A stretch of DNA of 16,049 nt from an uncultured Bacteroidota bacterium. Lineage in GTDB: Bacteria > Bacteroidota > Bacteroidia > UBA7662. Below the pieces are notes generated by a model, which was not told the origin of the DNA, searched no databases, and was given only the letters and a program-made list of their open reading frames with translations. Within the stretch, counting starts at the first letter, position 1. Each line of letters begins with the position of its first letter. The position numbers and the translations under genes are program-made. Location of the stretch: contig CAIVQI010000256.1 in NCBI GenBank assembly GCA_903908015.1, positions 1-16,049 on the forward strand. Direction: 5' to 3'. Positions 1-7,630 of this stretch are shown here, piece by piece.

Positions 1-3000
1 AGTCTGCCAGTCCACTCATGGCAGAGTATTTTTGAGGGCAGTGGTTTCTCCGGACAGCCAACCTATCAAAACAAAGGTGCGCATGCCGTGAGTTATTTTT
101 TGGGAAATGATCCCAATAAATGGGTGGGTGCACTCGTCCCATCGCGCAGCATGACCCTCTCCGATTTTTATCCGGGCATAGACCTCAACATTCAGACCAC
201 AGGGGGCTTCAAATACGAGTTTAGGGTTCGTCCAGGTGCACATCCCGATCAGATTCGTTGCCGGATTGAAGGGATCGAGTGGGTACTGAAGGATAGAAAA
301 ACGATCACCTATCATTCCAAAATACACCCCATCATGGAGGAAGCACCACGGGCATGGTCCATAGCCGCAGAGGGTGGAGAACAAGCAGTGACCATGAGCT
401 TGAATAGGAAAGGATCATGTTGGGGCTTTGAAGTGGGGCACTGGCCGGTCAACAGCGTGCTCGTCCTCGACCCAGTGTTGGTTGGGAGTACCTACAGCGG
501 CTCAACCGCCGATAATTGGGGTTTTTCAGCCACATACGCTTCAGACGGTTCAATTTTTTTAGGTGGAATCGTATTCGATGTGGGCTATCCCACGAGCATT
601 GGTGCCTATGACATCAGCTTCAATGGCGGAACAGATATGGTCGTTAGCAAATATGCCCCCGATGCCACAAGCCTAATCTTCAGCACCCATTTGGGTGGTA
701 CATCGGGCGATACCCTGCTGAGTCTGGTTTCGGATGCACAGAATCGTCTTTATATTTTGGGCAAGAGCCTGTCCACCAACTACCCGGCCTTCGGTTTTGA
801 TCCCACGCACAATGGTGGGATGGACTATGTTGTGTCACGATTAAACCCAACAGGCACCCAATTGCTGTCTTCGACCTACCTCGGTGGTAATGGAATGGAC
901 GGCGAAAACTTCGGAAGTGCACAGATGCAAAATTTGAATGCACTTTGGTTTAACTATGGCGACAACAACCGCGGGGAGATCACCCTCGATCCAGCGGGCC
1001 GGGTACTGATTGTGGGAAATACGACCTCCACGAACTTCCCCACCAGTCTATCAGGGCATCAGCAGTCGATGGCTGGCATACAAGACGGGGTTCTGGTGAA
1101 GTTATCTGCAAACCTCGATAGCCTGATTTATGCCTCCTATTTGGGTGGCAGTCAACAAGACGCCATCTATGGCATTCGGGCTATGGGCGTAGATACGGTC
1201 TACATAACAGGCAGTACGTTCAGCAGTAACTTTCCGATTTCCTCCGCTATGGGAGGCTACATCCCCCAATACCAGGGTGGGGGCGATGGTTTTCTTTTGG
1301 CGATCCGCACCACTGGGGGGCCACCCGTATTTGGGACTTTTTTAGGCAACGCATCCTATCAGCAAGCCTATTTGCTTGATCAGGACGCCGAGGGTAGGGT
1401 ATATGTTACAGGAATCAGTACTACTGCTCTGGCCGTGACGCCCAATGGAATATATAATAATACAGGAGGCAAGCACTTTATACAGGTGTTTAGTTCGGAT
1501 CTCGACAGTCTGCTCCGGGGCACGATGATCGGTGCGAATTCAGTAGGGCCCAATTTCTCACCCACAGCCTTCATGGTCGATATATGTGGGAAAGTTTATT
1601 TAACCGGATGGGGCGGCTCAGTGAATACGGCCAGAAACATCCATGTTTCGTCTATGGTGGGCCTGCCCGTCACCACACAGCGGTTACAGGCCACCACTGA
1701 TCACCACGATATGTATGTGATGGTTTTCGAATCTAATTTGGATTCGTTGTTGTATGGTTCTTTTTTTGGAGGTGGACTCTCGCGGGAGCATGTCGATGGT
1801 GGTACCTGTCGATTTTCGCGCGACGGGGTGATCTACCATGCGGTTTGTGCGGGTTGTGGGGGAGGAAACGACGATTTTCCCACCACTCCAAGTGCCTGGT
1901 CTGCCACCAACAATTCACTGAACTGTAACGCGGCTGTTTTTAAAATCGACCTACAGTATGTACAGCCCGTAGCAGGCTTTGCCACCCAATACCCCGACAC
2001 TTTTGTCTGCATGGGGGTGCCCGTACAATTTTTTTCTACTGGAACACTGAGTGGTACTTTTTTGTGGGATTTTGGTGTTCCCGGTGCACAATCGACACTG
2101 CCCAATCCCGCTTATTCGTTTCCGGCCCCAGGTACCTATAGGGTTACCCAGCGCATCAGTAGTTGTGTGGGAACCGACACCATCGGCCGAAACATCATTG
2201 TGAAGCCGATCCCAGCCCTGCAGCTTCAAACACCCCCCGCTATTTGCTTGGGTGACTCCGTAACCCTAACGGCTGCTGGCGCTCGTTATTACGAATGGGA
2301 TTCATTGTATTCGGGTGGCGGTCATCAATCCGCGCAAATAAGGGTTTCACCCCCATCGAGTCGTTGGTATCGGGTAGTCGCCTCCGATTCGCTTGGTTGC
2401 CCGGTAACCGACAGCGTTTGGGTACGGGTGAACGTCCCCAGAAGGGTGTTTTCTGGAGCGATTTATCGCTACTGCTTGGGAGATACCGCACGAATCAGTG
2501 TACCCGTTTCGGGCTATTTAAGTGTACTATGGAGTTCAGATCCAGAGATCATATCTTCAACTGCTTTTGGCCAGAAGTTTGCATCAATGCAAGCCCGATG
2601 GGTATACCTGGAGTTGACCGATACCGCAGGTTGTCGGTTGCGTGATAGTCTCCGCCTGATTCCATATACCGCACTTTCCGTGGATGCAGGGCCGAACCGA
2701 ACCATTTGCTCGCCAACGCAACTTACATTTACGGCACAAGCGCCCCCCCAAGCGCGCTTTCTTTGGAGTACGGGCGACACCAGCCGACAAATTAGTTTTT
2801 TCGCCGGGCAGAGTCAGACGCTTTGGGTCCGTGCATTTGATCCGCCATGTTCGAGTTTGGCTGATACGATTCAAGTTGTTTATGAACCCCTACAAGCAGC
2901 CTTTGGATTTAGTCCGGATACAGGTTATGCCCCGCAGACTGTTGCTTTCACCCAACTCAGTTCGGGTGCATCGGTCAGTCGCTATTTGTGGACATTCGGT

Positions 3001-3408
3001 GACGGGGGCACAAGCACATTGCCCGCCCCAGTGCATACATATATGCGCCCTGGGCGATATACCATTGTCTTGCGGATTGATGGCGACGACCCATCGTGCT
3101 TCGATACCGCCCAATCGGATATTTGGATCGATTCTGTTGGAATACGACTGCCGACAGCATTTACGCCTGATGGGGATGGAGTCAATGATGTTTTTACTGG
3201 CTTTACATACGGTTTTGAAACTTTGTCAATCTCCATTTTTGATCGATGGGGGCGGTTGGTTCATCATGATGTTGCCCCTCGGGTCTATTGGGATGGCACG
3301 CAACAGGGTATGCCGCTTCCGTCCGGTACTTACCCTTACATCATTCGGGCAGTACAAAAAAACGGTGTTCGCAGAACCCTGAAGGGGGTAGTGGATCTTA
3401 TTCGGTGA
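1..3408 (+). CDS. Type IX-secreted multidomain surface protein (5' end outside window)
   Basis: The frame is open from base 1, so the gene starts upstream; the GTG at 88 is unlikely to be the true start because the text before it reads like the same domain. Residues here count from base 1. Residues ~25-165 resemble the N-terminal DUF7948-type domain (YFLGNDP, FYPGIDL, KYEFRVRPGA). Residues ~165-650 contain repeated beta-propeller/SBBP-like units (YLGG, VYITGSTFSSNFP, VYLTGWGG). A PKD domain lies at ~657-735 (FLWDFG), three Ig-like segments at ~737-960, and a second PKD at ~965-1045 (LWTFGDGG). The last ~85 residues are a gliding-motility/type B sorting domain (LPTAFTPDGDGVNDVF, IFDRWGRLV, LPSGTYPYII). 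By family knowledge such proteins cross the outer membrane through the type IX system and stay on the surface or are released. Adhesion or a structural role is inferred; no catalytic domain is visible. No PorP/SprF partner is in the window. Confidence 0.9.
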   Translation, partial: SLPVHSWQSIFEGSGFSGQPTYQNKGAHAVSYFLGNDPNKWVGALVPSRSMTLSDFYPGIDLNIQTTGGFKYEFRVRPGAHPDQIRCRIEGIEWVLKDRKTITYHSKIHPIMEEAPRAWSIAAEGGEQAVTMSLNRKGSCWGFEVGHWPVNSVLVLDPVLVGSTYSGSTADNWGFSATYASDGSIFLGGIVFDVGYPTSIGAYDISFNGGTDMVVSKYAPDATSLIFSTHLGGTSGDTLLSLVSDAQNRLYILGKSLSTNYPAFGFDPTHNGGMDYVVSRLNPTGTQLLSSTYLGGNGMDGENFGSAQMQNLNALWFNYGDNNRGEITLDPAGRVLIVGNTTSTNFPTSLSGHQQSMAGIQDGVLVKLSANLDSLIYASYLGGSQQDAIYGIRAMGVDTVYITGSTFSSNFPISSAMGGYIPQYQGGGDGFLLAIRTTGGPPVFGTFLGNASYQQAYLLDQDAEGRVYVTGISTTALAVTPNGIYNNTGGKHFIQVFSSDLDSLLRGTMIGANSVGPNFSPTAFMVDICGKVYLTGWGGSVNTARNIHVSSMVGLPVTTQRLQATTDHHDMYVMVFESNLDSLLYGSFFGGGLSREHVDGGTCRFSRDGVIYHAVCAGCGGGNDDFPTTPSAWSATNNSLNCNAAVFKIDLQYVQPVAGFATQYPDTFVCMGVPVQFFSTGTLSGTFLWDFGVPGAQSTLPNPAYSFPAPGTYRVTQRISSCVGTDTIGRNIIVKPIPALQLQTPPAICLGDSVTLTAAGARYYEWDSLYSGGGHQSAQIRVSPPSSRWYRVVASDSLGCPVTDSVWVRVNVPRRVFSGAIYRYCLGDTARISVPVSGYLSVLWSSDPEIISSTAFGQKFASMQARWVYLELTDTAGCRLRDSLRLIPYTALSVDAGPNRTICSPTQLTFTAQAPPQARFLWSTGDTSRQISFFAGQSQTLWVRAFDPPCSSLADTIQVVYEPLQAAFGFSPDTGYAPQTVAFTQLSSGASVSRYLWTFGDGGTSTLPAPVHTYMRPGRYTIVLRIDGDDPSCFDTAQSDIWIDSVGIRLPTAFTPDGDGVNDVFTGFTYGFETLSISIFDRWGRLVHHDVAPRVYWDGTQQGMPLPSGTYPYIIRAVQKNGVRRTLKGVVDLIR

Positions 3409-3432
3409 GTTTCGTTGCCCATATGATGAATA

Positions 3433-3499
3433 ATCGCTAAAATACCGTATCTTTGCACCCGCATAAAGCGAACCGCAAGACGCACCCGATTTTAGCGAT
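3433..3499. repeat. 11-bp perfect inverted repeat bracketing the tRNA-Lys promoter
   Basis: ATCGCTAAAAT at 3433-3443 is the exact reverse complement of ATTTTAGCGAT at 3489-3499, with 45 bases between. The -7 element (3448-3455) and the expected transcription start lie inside. The spacer also has GCACCCG twice (from 3455 and 3482). It could be a protein-binding site, a leader-RNA structure, or chance. The arms are AT-rich and the spacer is long, so it does not look like a terminator. Confidence 0.4.
3448..3455 (+). promoter_or_regulatory. Bacteroidota -7 promoter element for tRNA-Lys
   Basis: TATCTTTG matches the Bacteroidota -7 consensus TAnnTTTG exactly and lies 74 bases before the tRNA 5' end, on the same strand. 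No TTTG-like -33 element sits at the usual spacing. The motif falls between the two arms of an 11-base inverted repeat (3433-3443 and 3489-3499). Confidence 0.65.
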
Positions 3500-3529
3500 C
3501 TGCAGACGTCTAAATTGCTTCGTTCATTA

Positions 3530-3605
3530 GATTCCGTAGCTCAGCAGGTAGAGCAATACACTTTTAATGTATGGGTCCTGGGTTCGAATCCCAGCGGAAT
3601 CACCA
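3530..3605 (+). tRNA. tRNA-Lys (anticodon UUU)
   Basis: A full cloverleaf can be drawn by eye. The acceptor stem is GATTCCG with CGGAATC (7 pairs). The D arm is GCTC/GAGC, the anticodon stem ATACA/TGTAT around the loop CTTTTAA (anticodon TTT), and the T arm CTGGG/CCCAG around TTCGAAT. The discriminator is A, followed by an encoded CCA (3603-3605). The UUU anticodon reads AAA and AAG lysine codons. It stands alone, not in a tRNA cluster, and is preceded by its own -7 element. No integrase or att-like repeat is seen beside it. Confidence 0.97.
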
Positions 3606-3663
3606 AAATATTCACGTTTCCATTTTTCCACCTGAGCGTTATGCCACCCGATAAAAATGGGCT

Positions 3664-5610
3664 TTAACCCATATTTCTCGGACCTGCCAAGCTGACTTCC
3701 CCCGCATCATTGGTAAAGCTAACATACACGCTCGTTCCATCGCCCAACGCGCTTTCAATGCGGACAACGTGATTTTTCATCCGGTTTAAGCGGTTTCGAA
3801 TACTCTTTAGACCAATTCCCCCACTGGATTTTGCCAATTCAAAGCCCACCCCGTTGTCGGTCACACACAATTGTATGCGGTCATCCTCTTGGGTCAACTC
3901 AACATAGACGGAGGTCGCAGCGGAATGTTTGAGGATGTTGGATAAACATTCTTGGATGATTCTATATAAATCTAGCGCGATGGAAGAATCAAGATTGATG
4001 TGGTCAATGTCGAAATCGAGATGAAACGCACACGACGGCCGTGTTATATTCAGGTTTTTTAACAATCGGTTAAGTTCTTCTTTTAGGGCGGGTACATTCA
4101 TGGGTTGAGGATCCATTTGATAGGTGAGGGCCCTAACCTCATTCAAGCCCTGGTCGAGTGAGGTCAGTCCCCTTCGGTATCCTTCCCAATCTTTTGAATT
4201 CCATTTGACTTGATCTTCCAGGTTCGAGGGCATCATCATGCGGGCATTCAACAGAAGTGCCGCCAAATGATCGTGAAGCTCTCGGCCGAGCCTTCTGCGT
4301 TCTGCTTCCTGACCCAGAACAAAATAGCGCTCTATTTCCTGTTGCTTTCTTAGAAGCAGATTCGATAATTGTTCCCTTCGTTTTCGCTGTAAATACAGTT
4401 CATAAAACGATTCCCATGTGATGATTCCCAGGGAAATTAACGCCCCAGGGAAAACAGAAAATCCGAATAAATCGAGCATTTTGATCCAGGGTCGGGTACC
4501 ATAGGCCTCCAAAAATCCACCAATGATGAGGCTTAAGGTAGCTAAAAAAAGGGCAAGGGAACGGTTTTTGGCTAAGGGATATGCGAAAATACAAGACCAT
4601 AATAATAAAAATAGACCAGGTAGTTGTAAAATCATCATCGCGGGTATGAGGCTGTACCGCCAGTCTTTCAGGTAGGGCCAAAAAATGGCATAAATGGGAA
4701 TGCTGATGGCCACCCCTACGCTGATTCCATTCAACCACCGATGAATCATTGGCACGGAACGTTGGGTGCGCAAAAATGCCATGCCGAAACGAAGATATAA
4801 GACATACAGGATCACAACCAATACCCAGGCCACATGATTGGCCGTGCCACCACGCATGAGCCATCCAAATTCACGGGCATGGCCCGATTTGACTAACGCA
4901 AGTAGCCCAAGGGTAAACGCAACCATGGCTGGCCAGATATAAATGAGCTTCCCTTCTGTGAGGGCCAATAACAGAGCGAGAAGCGCGAGGCACAGAAGAA
5001 TGCCCAATTTCAAAGACCATAGGGTGCTCTCTTTGAGACGGAATTCTGCATAAGACGTGGAGGTGGCCACGTAAATGGGCGAAATCATTCGGGTGCTCAG
5101 GGTGTTGCGCACGCGAATCATCAGTTTTACATGGGATTTGGGCTTCACCAGTATGGGCAAAGACGGCAATCGATCGGGATGCGACCAGCGAGGAAGATCC
5201 ACCAAAGTGCCGGCCATACCGGCTTTGTATAACCCAAGGCCGTCATCCCTAAAAAATTCCACGGAATCCAGAAACGGATTGTTCAAGAAAATCGTTAAAT
5301 CTTGGTTGAAATCAGAGGGATTGTGTATGTCGATCATCGCCCAATAAGCGGTTTGAGCGATGGCGATTTGATCTTGTTCGACCCGCAACAATTTTTCAGC
5401 CAAACTTGGGGTAGAAAACAATCGCTTCATCTCCTCAGGACCAATGCTAAGCGTTGGTTCAGGATAAAAGGGTATTTGATGAAGGTGGGTTGGCCGACCA
5501 TAATCGATGGGTAGTGTGATTACAGACCCTCCATAAGCCACCCACGTATGGCTGATCAGCCAGGCTAACCCCAATGACAGGGCCCTGATGCGAATAAAAT
5601 GACCTTTCAA
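3664..5610 (-). CDS. 7TMR-DISM sensor histidine kinase (HisKA_3 / HATPase_c)
   Basis: This is the sensor kinase of a two-component system, anchored in the inner membrane and expected to phosphorylate the response regulator encoded just upstream. Residues 1-28 form a signal peptide (basic start, ALSLGLAWLI core). Residues ~35-195 look like an extracytoplasmic 7TMR-DISMED2-type sensor domain. About seven hydrophobic segments follow between ~200 and 400 (7TMR-DISM_7TM), then a short coiled coil. The HisKA_3 dimerisation box has the phospho-acceptor His446 in RELHDHLAALL. The HATPase_c part has an N-box (QECLSNILKH, 553-562), a G1 box DNGVGF (585-590) and a G2 box GGIGLKSI (597-604), all intact. 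The start is TTG: no ATG occurs in frame before residue 61, and TTG is the only start that keeps the signal peptide. The gap to the regulator gene is 28 bases, so co-transcription is likely. The ligand is unknown. Confidence 0.9.
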   Translation of the reverse strand: MKGHFIRIRALSLGLAWLISHTWVAYGGSVITLPIDYGRPTHLHQIPFYPEPTLSIGPEEMKRLFSTPSLAEKLLRVEQDQIAIAQTAYWAMIDIHNPSDFNQDLTIFLNNPFLDSVEFFRDDGLGLYKAGMAGTLVDLPRWSHPDRLPSLPILVKPKSHVKLMIRVRNTLSTRMISPIYVATSTSYAEFRLKESTLWSLKLGILLCLALLALLLALTEGKLIYIWPAMVAFTLGLLALVKSGHAREFGWLMRGGTANHVAWVLVVILYVLYLRFGMAFLRTQRSVPMIHRWLNGISVGVAISIPIYAIFWPYLKDWRYSLIPAMMILQLPGLFLLLWSCIFAYPLAKNRSLALFLATLSLIIGGFLEAYGTRPWIKMLDLFGFSVFPGALISLGIITWESFYELYLQRKRREQLSNLLLRKQQEIERYFVLGQEAERRRLGRELHDHLAALLLNARMMMPSNLEDQVKWNSKDWEGYRRGLTSLDQGLNEVRALTYQMDPQPMNVPALKEELNRLLKNLNITRPSCAFHLDFDIDHINLDSSIALDLYRIIQECLSNILKHSAATSVYVELTQEDDRIQLCVTDNGVGFELAKSSGGIGLKSIRNRLNRMKNHVVRIESALGDGTSVYVSFTNDAGEVSLAGPRNMG

Positions 5611-5638
5611 GATAGGCGCTTCAAAGGGTGCTTCTGTG

Positions 5639-6292
5639 TTATGGCAGCAAATGGTGTTTCATGGCATACGATACCAATGCGGCACTGCTGCGTAGTCCTG
5701 CTTTTTCTAAAATATTCCTGCGGTGTGTCGAAACCGTTTCCACACTCAAGCATAATTTGGTTGCGATTTCCTTCGAACTGAGGTCTTGCGCTACCAAACT
5801 GAGCACCTCACGCTCACGACGGGTGAAGTTGGGAAGATCAACGGTTCGTTCGGCATTGGGCTCCTCCAACCAATGCATGCCGCCTTGGACTATGCGCCAA
5901 ACAACCTCCTCAAGGTTTTTTTGGTCGCCTTCCTTAGAAATAAAACCATTCGCACCCTTCACATAGGCATCACGAAGCATATGCCTGCTGTCATACATGG
6001 TCATGATCAGTACTTTTTGCAGAGGATTTTTTTCCTTGATCCGTTCAAGTAATTCGAGTCCACCCATCGGACTCATTCGGATATCAGAAATGATGAGATC
6101 ATAGCCATTCCCTGCTTCCATAGAAGCCAGTAAATCCGAACCACTGGAAAATGATTCGACCCCATCAACAAAAGTGAAGTTGCCAATGATCCATTGTAGG
6201 CCATCCAGTAGGATCCGGTGATCGTCTACCAGGGCTATCCTGTAACGTGTAGTGGGAGATTGAATCTCCGGGCGTTGTATGGTTTCTATCAT
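5639..6292 (-). CDS. NarL/LuxR-family response regulator
   Basis: This 217-residue cytoplasmic DNA-binding regulator is the probable partner of the histidine kinase that follows it. The receiver domain covers ~18-135, with acidic pocket residues D23-D24 (LVDDH), phospho-acceptor D70 (LIISDIRM), conserved Thr98 and Lys120. The C-terminal LuxR-type helix-turn-helix covers ~155-215 (TRREREVLSLVAQ; recognition helix VETVSTHRRNIL, 185-196). Length and order match the family. The ATG at 6290-6292 starts the gene 29 bases after the end of pdxH. I see no TAnnTTTG element in that gap, so it is probably transcribed from the pdxH promoter. An HK of the HisKA_3 class paired with a LuxR-type regulator is the standard combination, which supports pairing. 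Target genes cannot be told from the window. Confidence 0.93.
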   Translation of the reverse strand: MIETIQRPEIQSPTTRYRIALVDDHRILLDGLQWIIGNFTFVDGVESFSSGSDLLASMEAGNGYDLIISDIRMSPMGGLELLERIKEKNPLQKVLIMTMYDSRHMLRDAYVKGANGFISKEGDQKNLEEVVWRIVQGGMHWLEEPNAERTVDLPNFTRREREVLSLVAQDLSSKEIATKLCLSVETVSTHRRNILEKAGLRSSAALVSYAMKHHLLP

Positions 6293-6321
6293 AGGTGAAC
6301 GTATTTGAGTGATTTTTTGCG

Positions 6322-6984
6322 CTAAGGTGAGAGGCGTGTGATGGTCCAGGCTCCAGCATCATTAGTTGAATATTTCAGTCGATCATGCAGTCGCGACCTC
6401 CGGCCTTGCCAAAATTCGTATTGGATGGGTTTTATCCGGTATCCGCCCCATTGCGGTGGACGCGGTATGTCCAAGGGCGATGGGTATTTCATCCTCATGG
6501 CCTCCATAGACGACTCCAGTGTTTCACGATTTGGTAACACCTGGCTCTGTGCGCTGGCCCAGGCACCCAAACGGCTTTCTCTGGGCCGTGATTGGAAATA
6601 CGCGTCACTTTCAGCAGCATCAACACGCGTAACGAATCCGGTAACGCGAATCTGACGTTCACTTTGCGGCCAAAAAAAAGTGGCAGCTGCCCGGGGGTTT
6701 GCTTCTAATTGCTGTCCTTTATCGCTCGAGTAATTGGTGTAGAAGGTGAGGCCCCGCACATCATATCCCCTGAGCAAAACAATCCGGCCAGCGGGCATTC
6801 CATCCACATCGATGGTCGACAAATGCATGGCGTGGGGTTCAGGTTGACCACTATTGATGGCTTCGCGCATCCACTGATCGAACAATTCGAGCGGTTCCAT
6901 GGGAAGATCCGACTCGAGTAGCGTGCCGTGCTCATATTCCATCCTCAATTGACCAACTGAATGCACTGGATTATCGTTTTTCAT
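6322..6984 (-). CDS. pdxH: Pyridoxamine/pyridoxine 5'-phosphate oxidase
   Basis: PdxH uses FMN and oxygen to oxidise pyridoxine or pyridoxamine 5'-phosphate to pyridoxal 5'-phosphate, the active vitamin B6 cofactor, in the cytoplasm. At 220 residues it has the family's usual length. Visible signatures are the FMN-binding stretches RIVLLRGYD (67-75), FYTNYSSDKGQQL (81-93) and FFWPQSERQIRVTG (103-116), the family block RPRESRLGAWASAQSQ (133-148), and the C-terminal dimerisation/active-site region WGGYR (179-183), EFWQGRRSRLHDR (190-202). The ATG at 6982-6984 is preceded by a clear -7 element at 7006-7013. The gene is first in a probable operon with the response regulator and kinase. That linkage is not known to me as a functional one and may be positional only. 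Confidence 0.97.
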   Translation of the reverse strand: MKNDNPVHSVGQLRMEYEHGTLLESDLPMEPLELFDQWMREAINSGQPEPHAMHLSTIDVDGMPAGRIVLLRGYDVRGLTFYTNYSSDKGQQLEANPRAAATFFWPQSERQIRVTGFVTRVDAAESDAYFQSRPRESRLGAWASAQSQVLPNRETLESSMEAMRMKYPSPLDIPRPPQWGGYRIKPIQYEFWQGRRSRLHDRLKYSTNDAGAWTITRLSP

Positions 6985-7005
6985 GTTTAAGGCAAACTAT
7001 TACGC

Positions 7006-7013
7006 CAAATATA
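7006..7013 (-). promoter_or_regulatory. -7 promoter element of pdxH
   Basis: Read on the minus strand this is TATATTTG, an exact match to TAnnTTTG, ending 21 bases before the pdxH ATG. No -33 TTTG is found at normal spacing. The divergent yqgE start is only 52 bases from the pdxH start, so both promoters share this short gap. The plus-strand candidate TTAATTTG (7017-7024) has one mismatch. Confidence 0.6.
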
Positions 7014-7036
7014 TCGTTAATTTGACCAATTGATTT

Positions 7037-7627
7037 ATGCAACCCAAACATAACCCGAAGCAAGCCCACCGCCTGAATCAAACCTTGGTTGCTGGCACCT
7101 TGATGGCAGCCTGCCCATTCCTATCCGATGCACCCTTTCACCGAAGGCTGCTCTTGCTGGCCGAACACAGCCGTTCTGGTAGCGTTGCTTTTGTTTTAAA
7201 TGAATACAGTGGGTTTAGGCTGGGTGAGTTATTGCCCGGCTTCGCGGGTTGGGATGTGCCCGTGTGGACAGGTGGACCGGTTGAGGACGATACCCTTCAC
7301 ATGGTTCAGGTTCAGTCGGCCGGATTGGCAGACAGTACTGAGATAAGACCTGGTATTTGGTGGAATGCTCATCCAGCTAAGGCCATGAAATTGGCGAATG
7401 AGGGTCTATTGGACCAGTCAAAATGGTATTTTTTTTTGGGTTATGCCGGATGGTCGCCAAGGCAACTTGAACATGAATTCGATGAACACTTTTGGATTTT
7501 AGGTCACTATAACCCAAATTTTTTACCGGATGAGGGTTCTCGGTCTCAGTGGGCGCAGTTTTTAATCGATTTAGGCGAACCCTACAATTGGTTGAGTGGT
7601 GCACCAACCCATCCTAGCCTTAATTGA
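7037..7627 (+). CDS. YqgE/AlgH family protein (UPF0301)
   Basis: This is a 196-residue cytoplasmic protein of the widespread YqgE/AlgH (DUF179) family, whose biochemical role is not established. Signatures are LVAGTLMAACPFL (17-29), the basic-hydrophobic HRRLLLLAEHS (35-45), FVLNEYSG (52-59), VWTGGPVEDDTLHMV (76-90), WWNAHPAKAM (108-117), and the C-terminal YAGWSPRQLEHEF (136-148). The length is normal for the family. The Asn-Pro-Pro seen in many members around FVLN is replaced here by Asn-Glu-Tyr. The ATG at 7037 lies 12 bases after a one-mismatch -7 motif. The stop is followed three bases later by the apbE start, so the two are probably co-transcribed. A nine-T run (7429-7437) encodes part of Tyr-Phe-Phe-Leu at 131-134. 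Confidence 0.92.
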   Translation: MQPKHNPKQAHRLNQTLVAGTLMAACPFLSDAPFHRRLLLLAEHSRSGSVAFVLNEYSGFRLGELLPGFAGWDVPVWTGGPVEDDTLHMVQVQSAGLADSTEIRPGIWWNAHPAKAMKLANEGLLDQSKWYFFLGYAGWSPRQLEHEFDEHFWILGHYNPNFLPDEGSRSQWAQFLIDLGEPYNWLSGAPTHPSLN

Positions 7628-7630
7628 AGC

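Noticed and set aside
2684..3382. A 232-codon open frame on the plus strand inside the surface protein gene.
   Set aside because: It overlaps the PKD and type B sorting domains in another frame; its translation has no domain pattern and is rich in His/Arg as expected for a shadow frame.
3530..3605. tRNA-Lys as an integration site for a mobile element.
   Set aside because: No integrase gene and no direct repeat of the tRNA 3' end were found in the flanking sequence.
3620..3660. Inverted repeat CCATTTTT / AAAAATGG between the tRNA and the kinase stop, considered as a terminator.
   Set aside because: The stem is AT-rich, the loop is 25 bases, and no T-run follows on either strand in the right place.
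4400..4864. A 154-codon frame within the histidine kinase gene.
   Set aside because: It lies out of frame in the seven-transmembrane region of a well supported kinase; hydrophobic codon content explains its openness.
7429..7437. Nine-T run in yqgE, considered as a phase-variation tract.
   Set aside because: It encodes conserved-type Phe-Phe-Leu where T-rich codons are forced, and the protein is a housekeeping-like cytoplasmic product, so contingency switching is unlikely.
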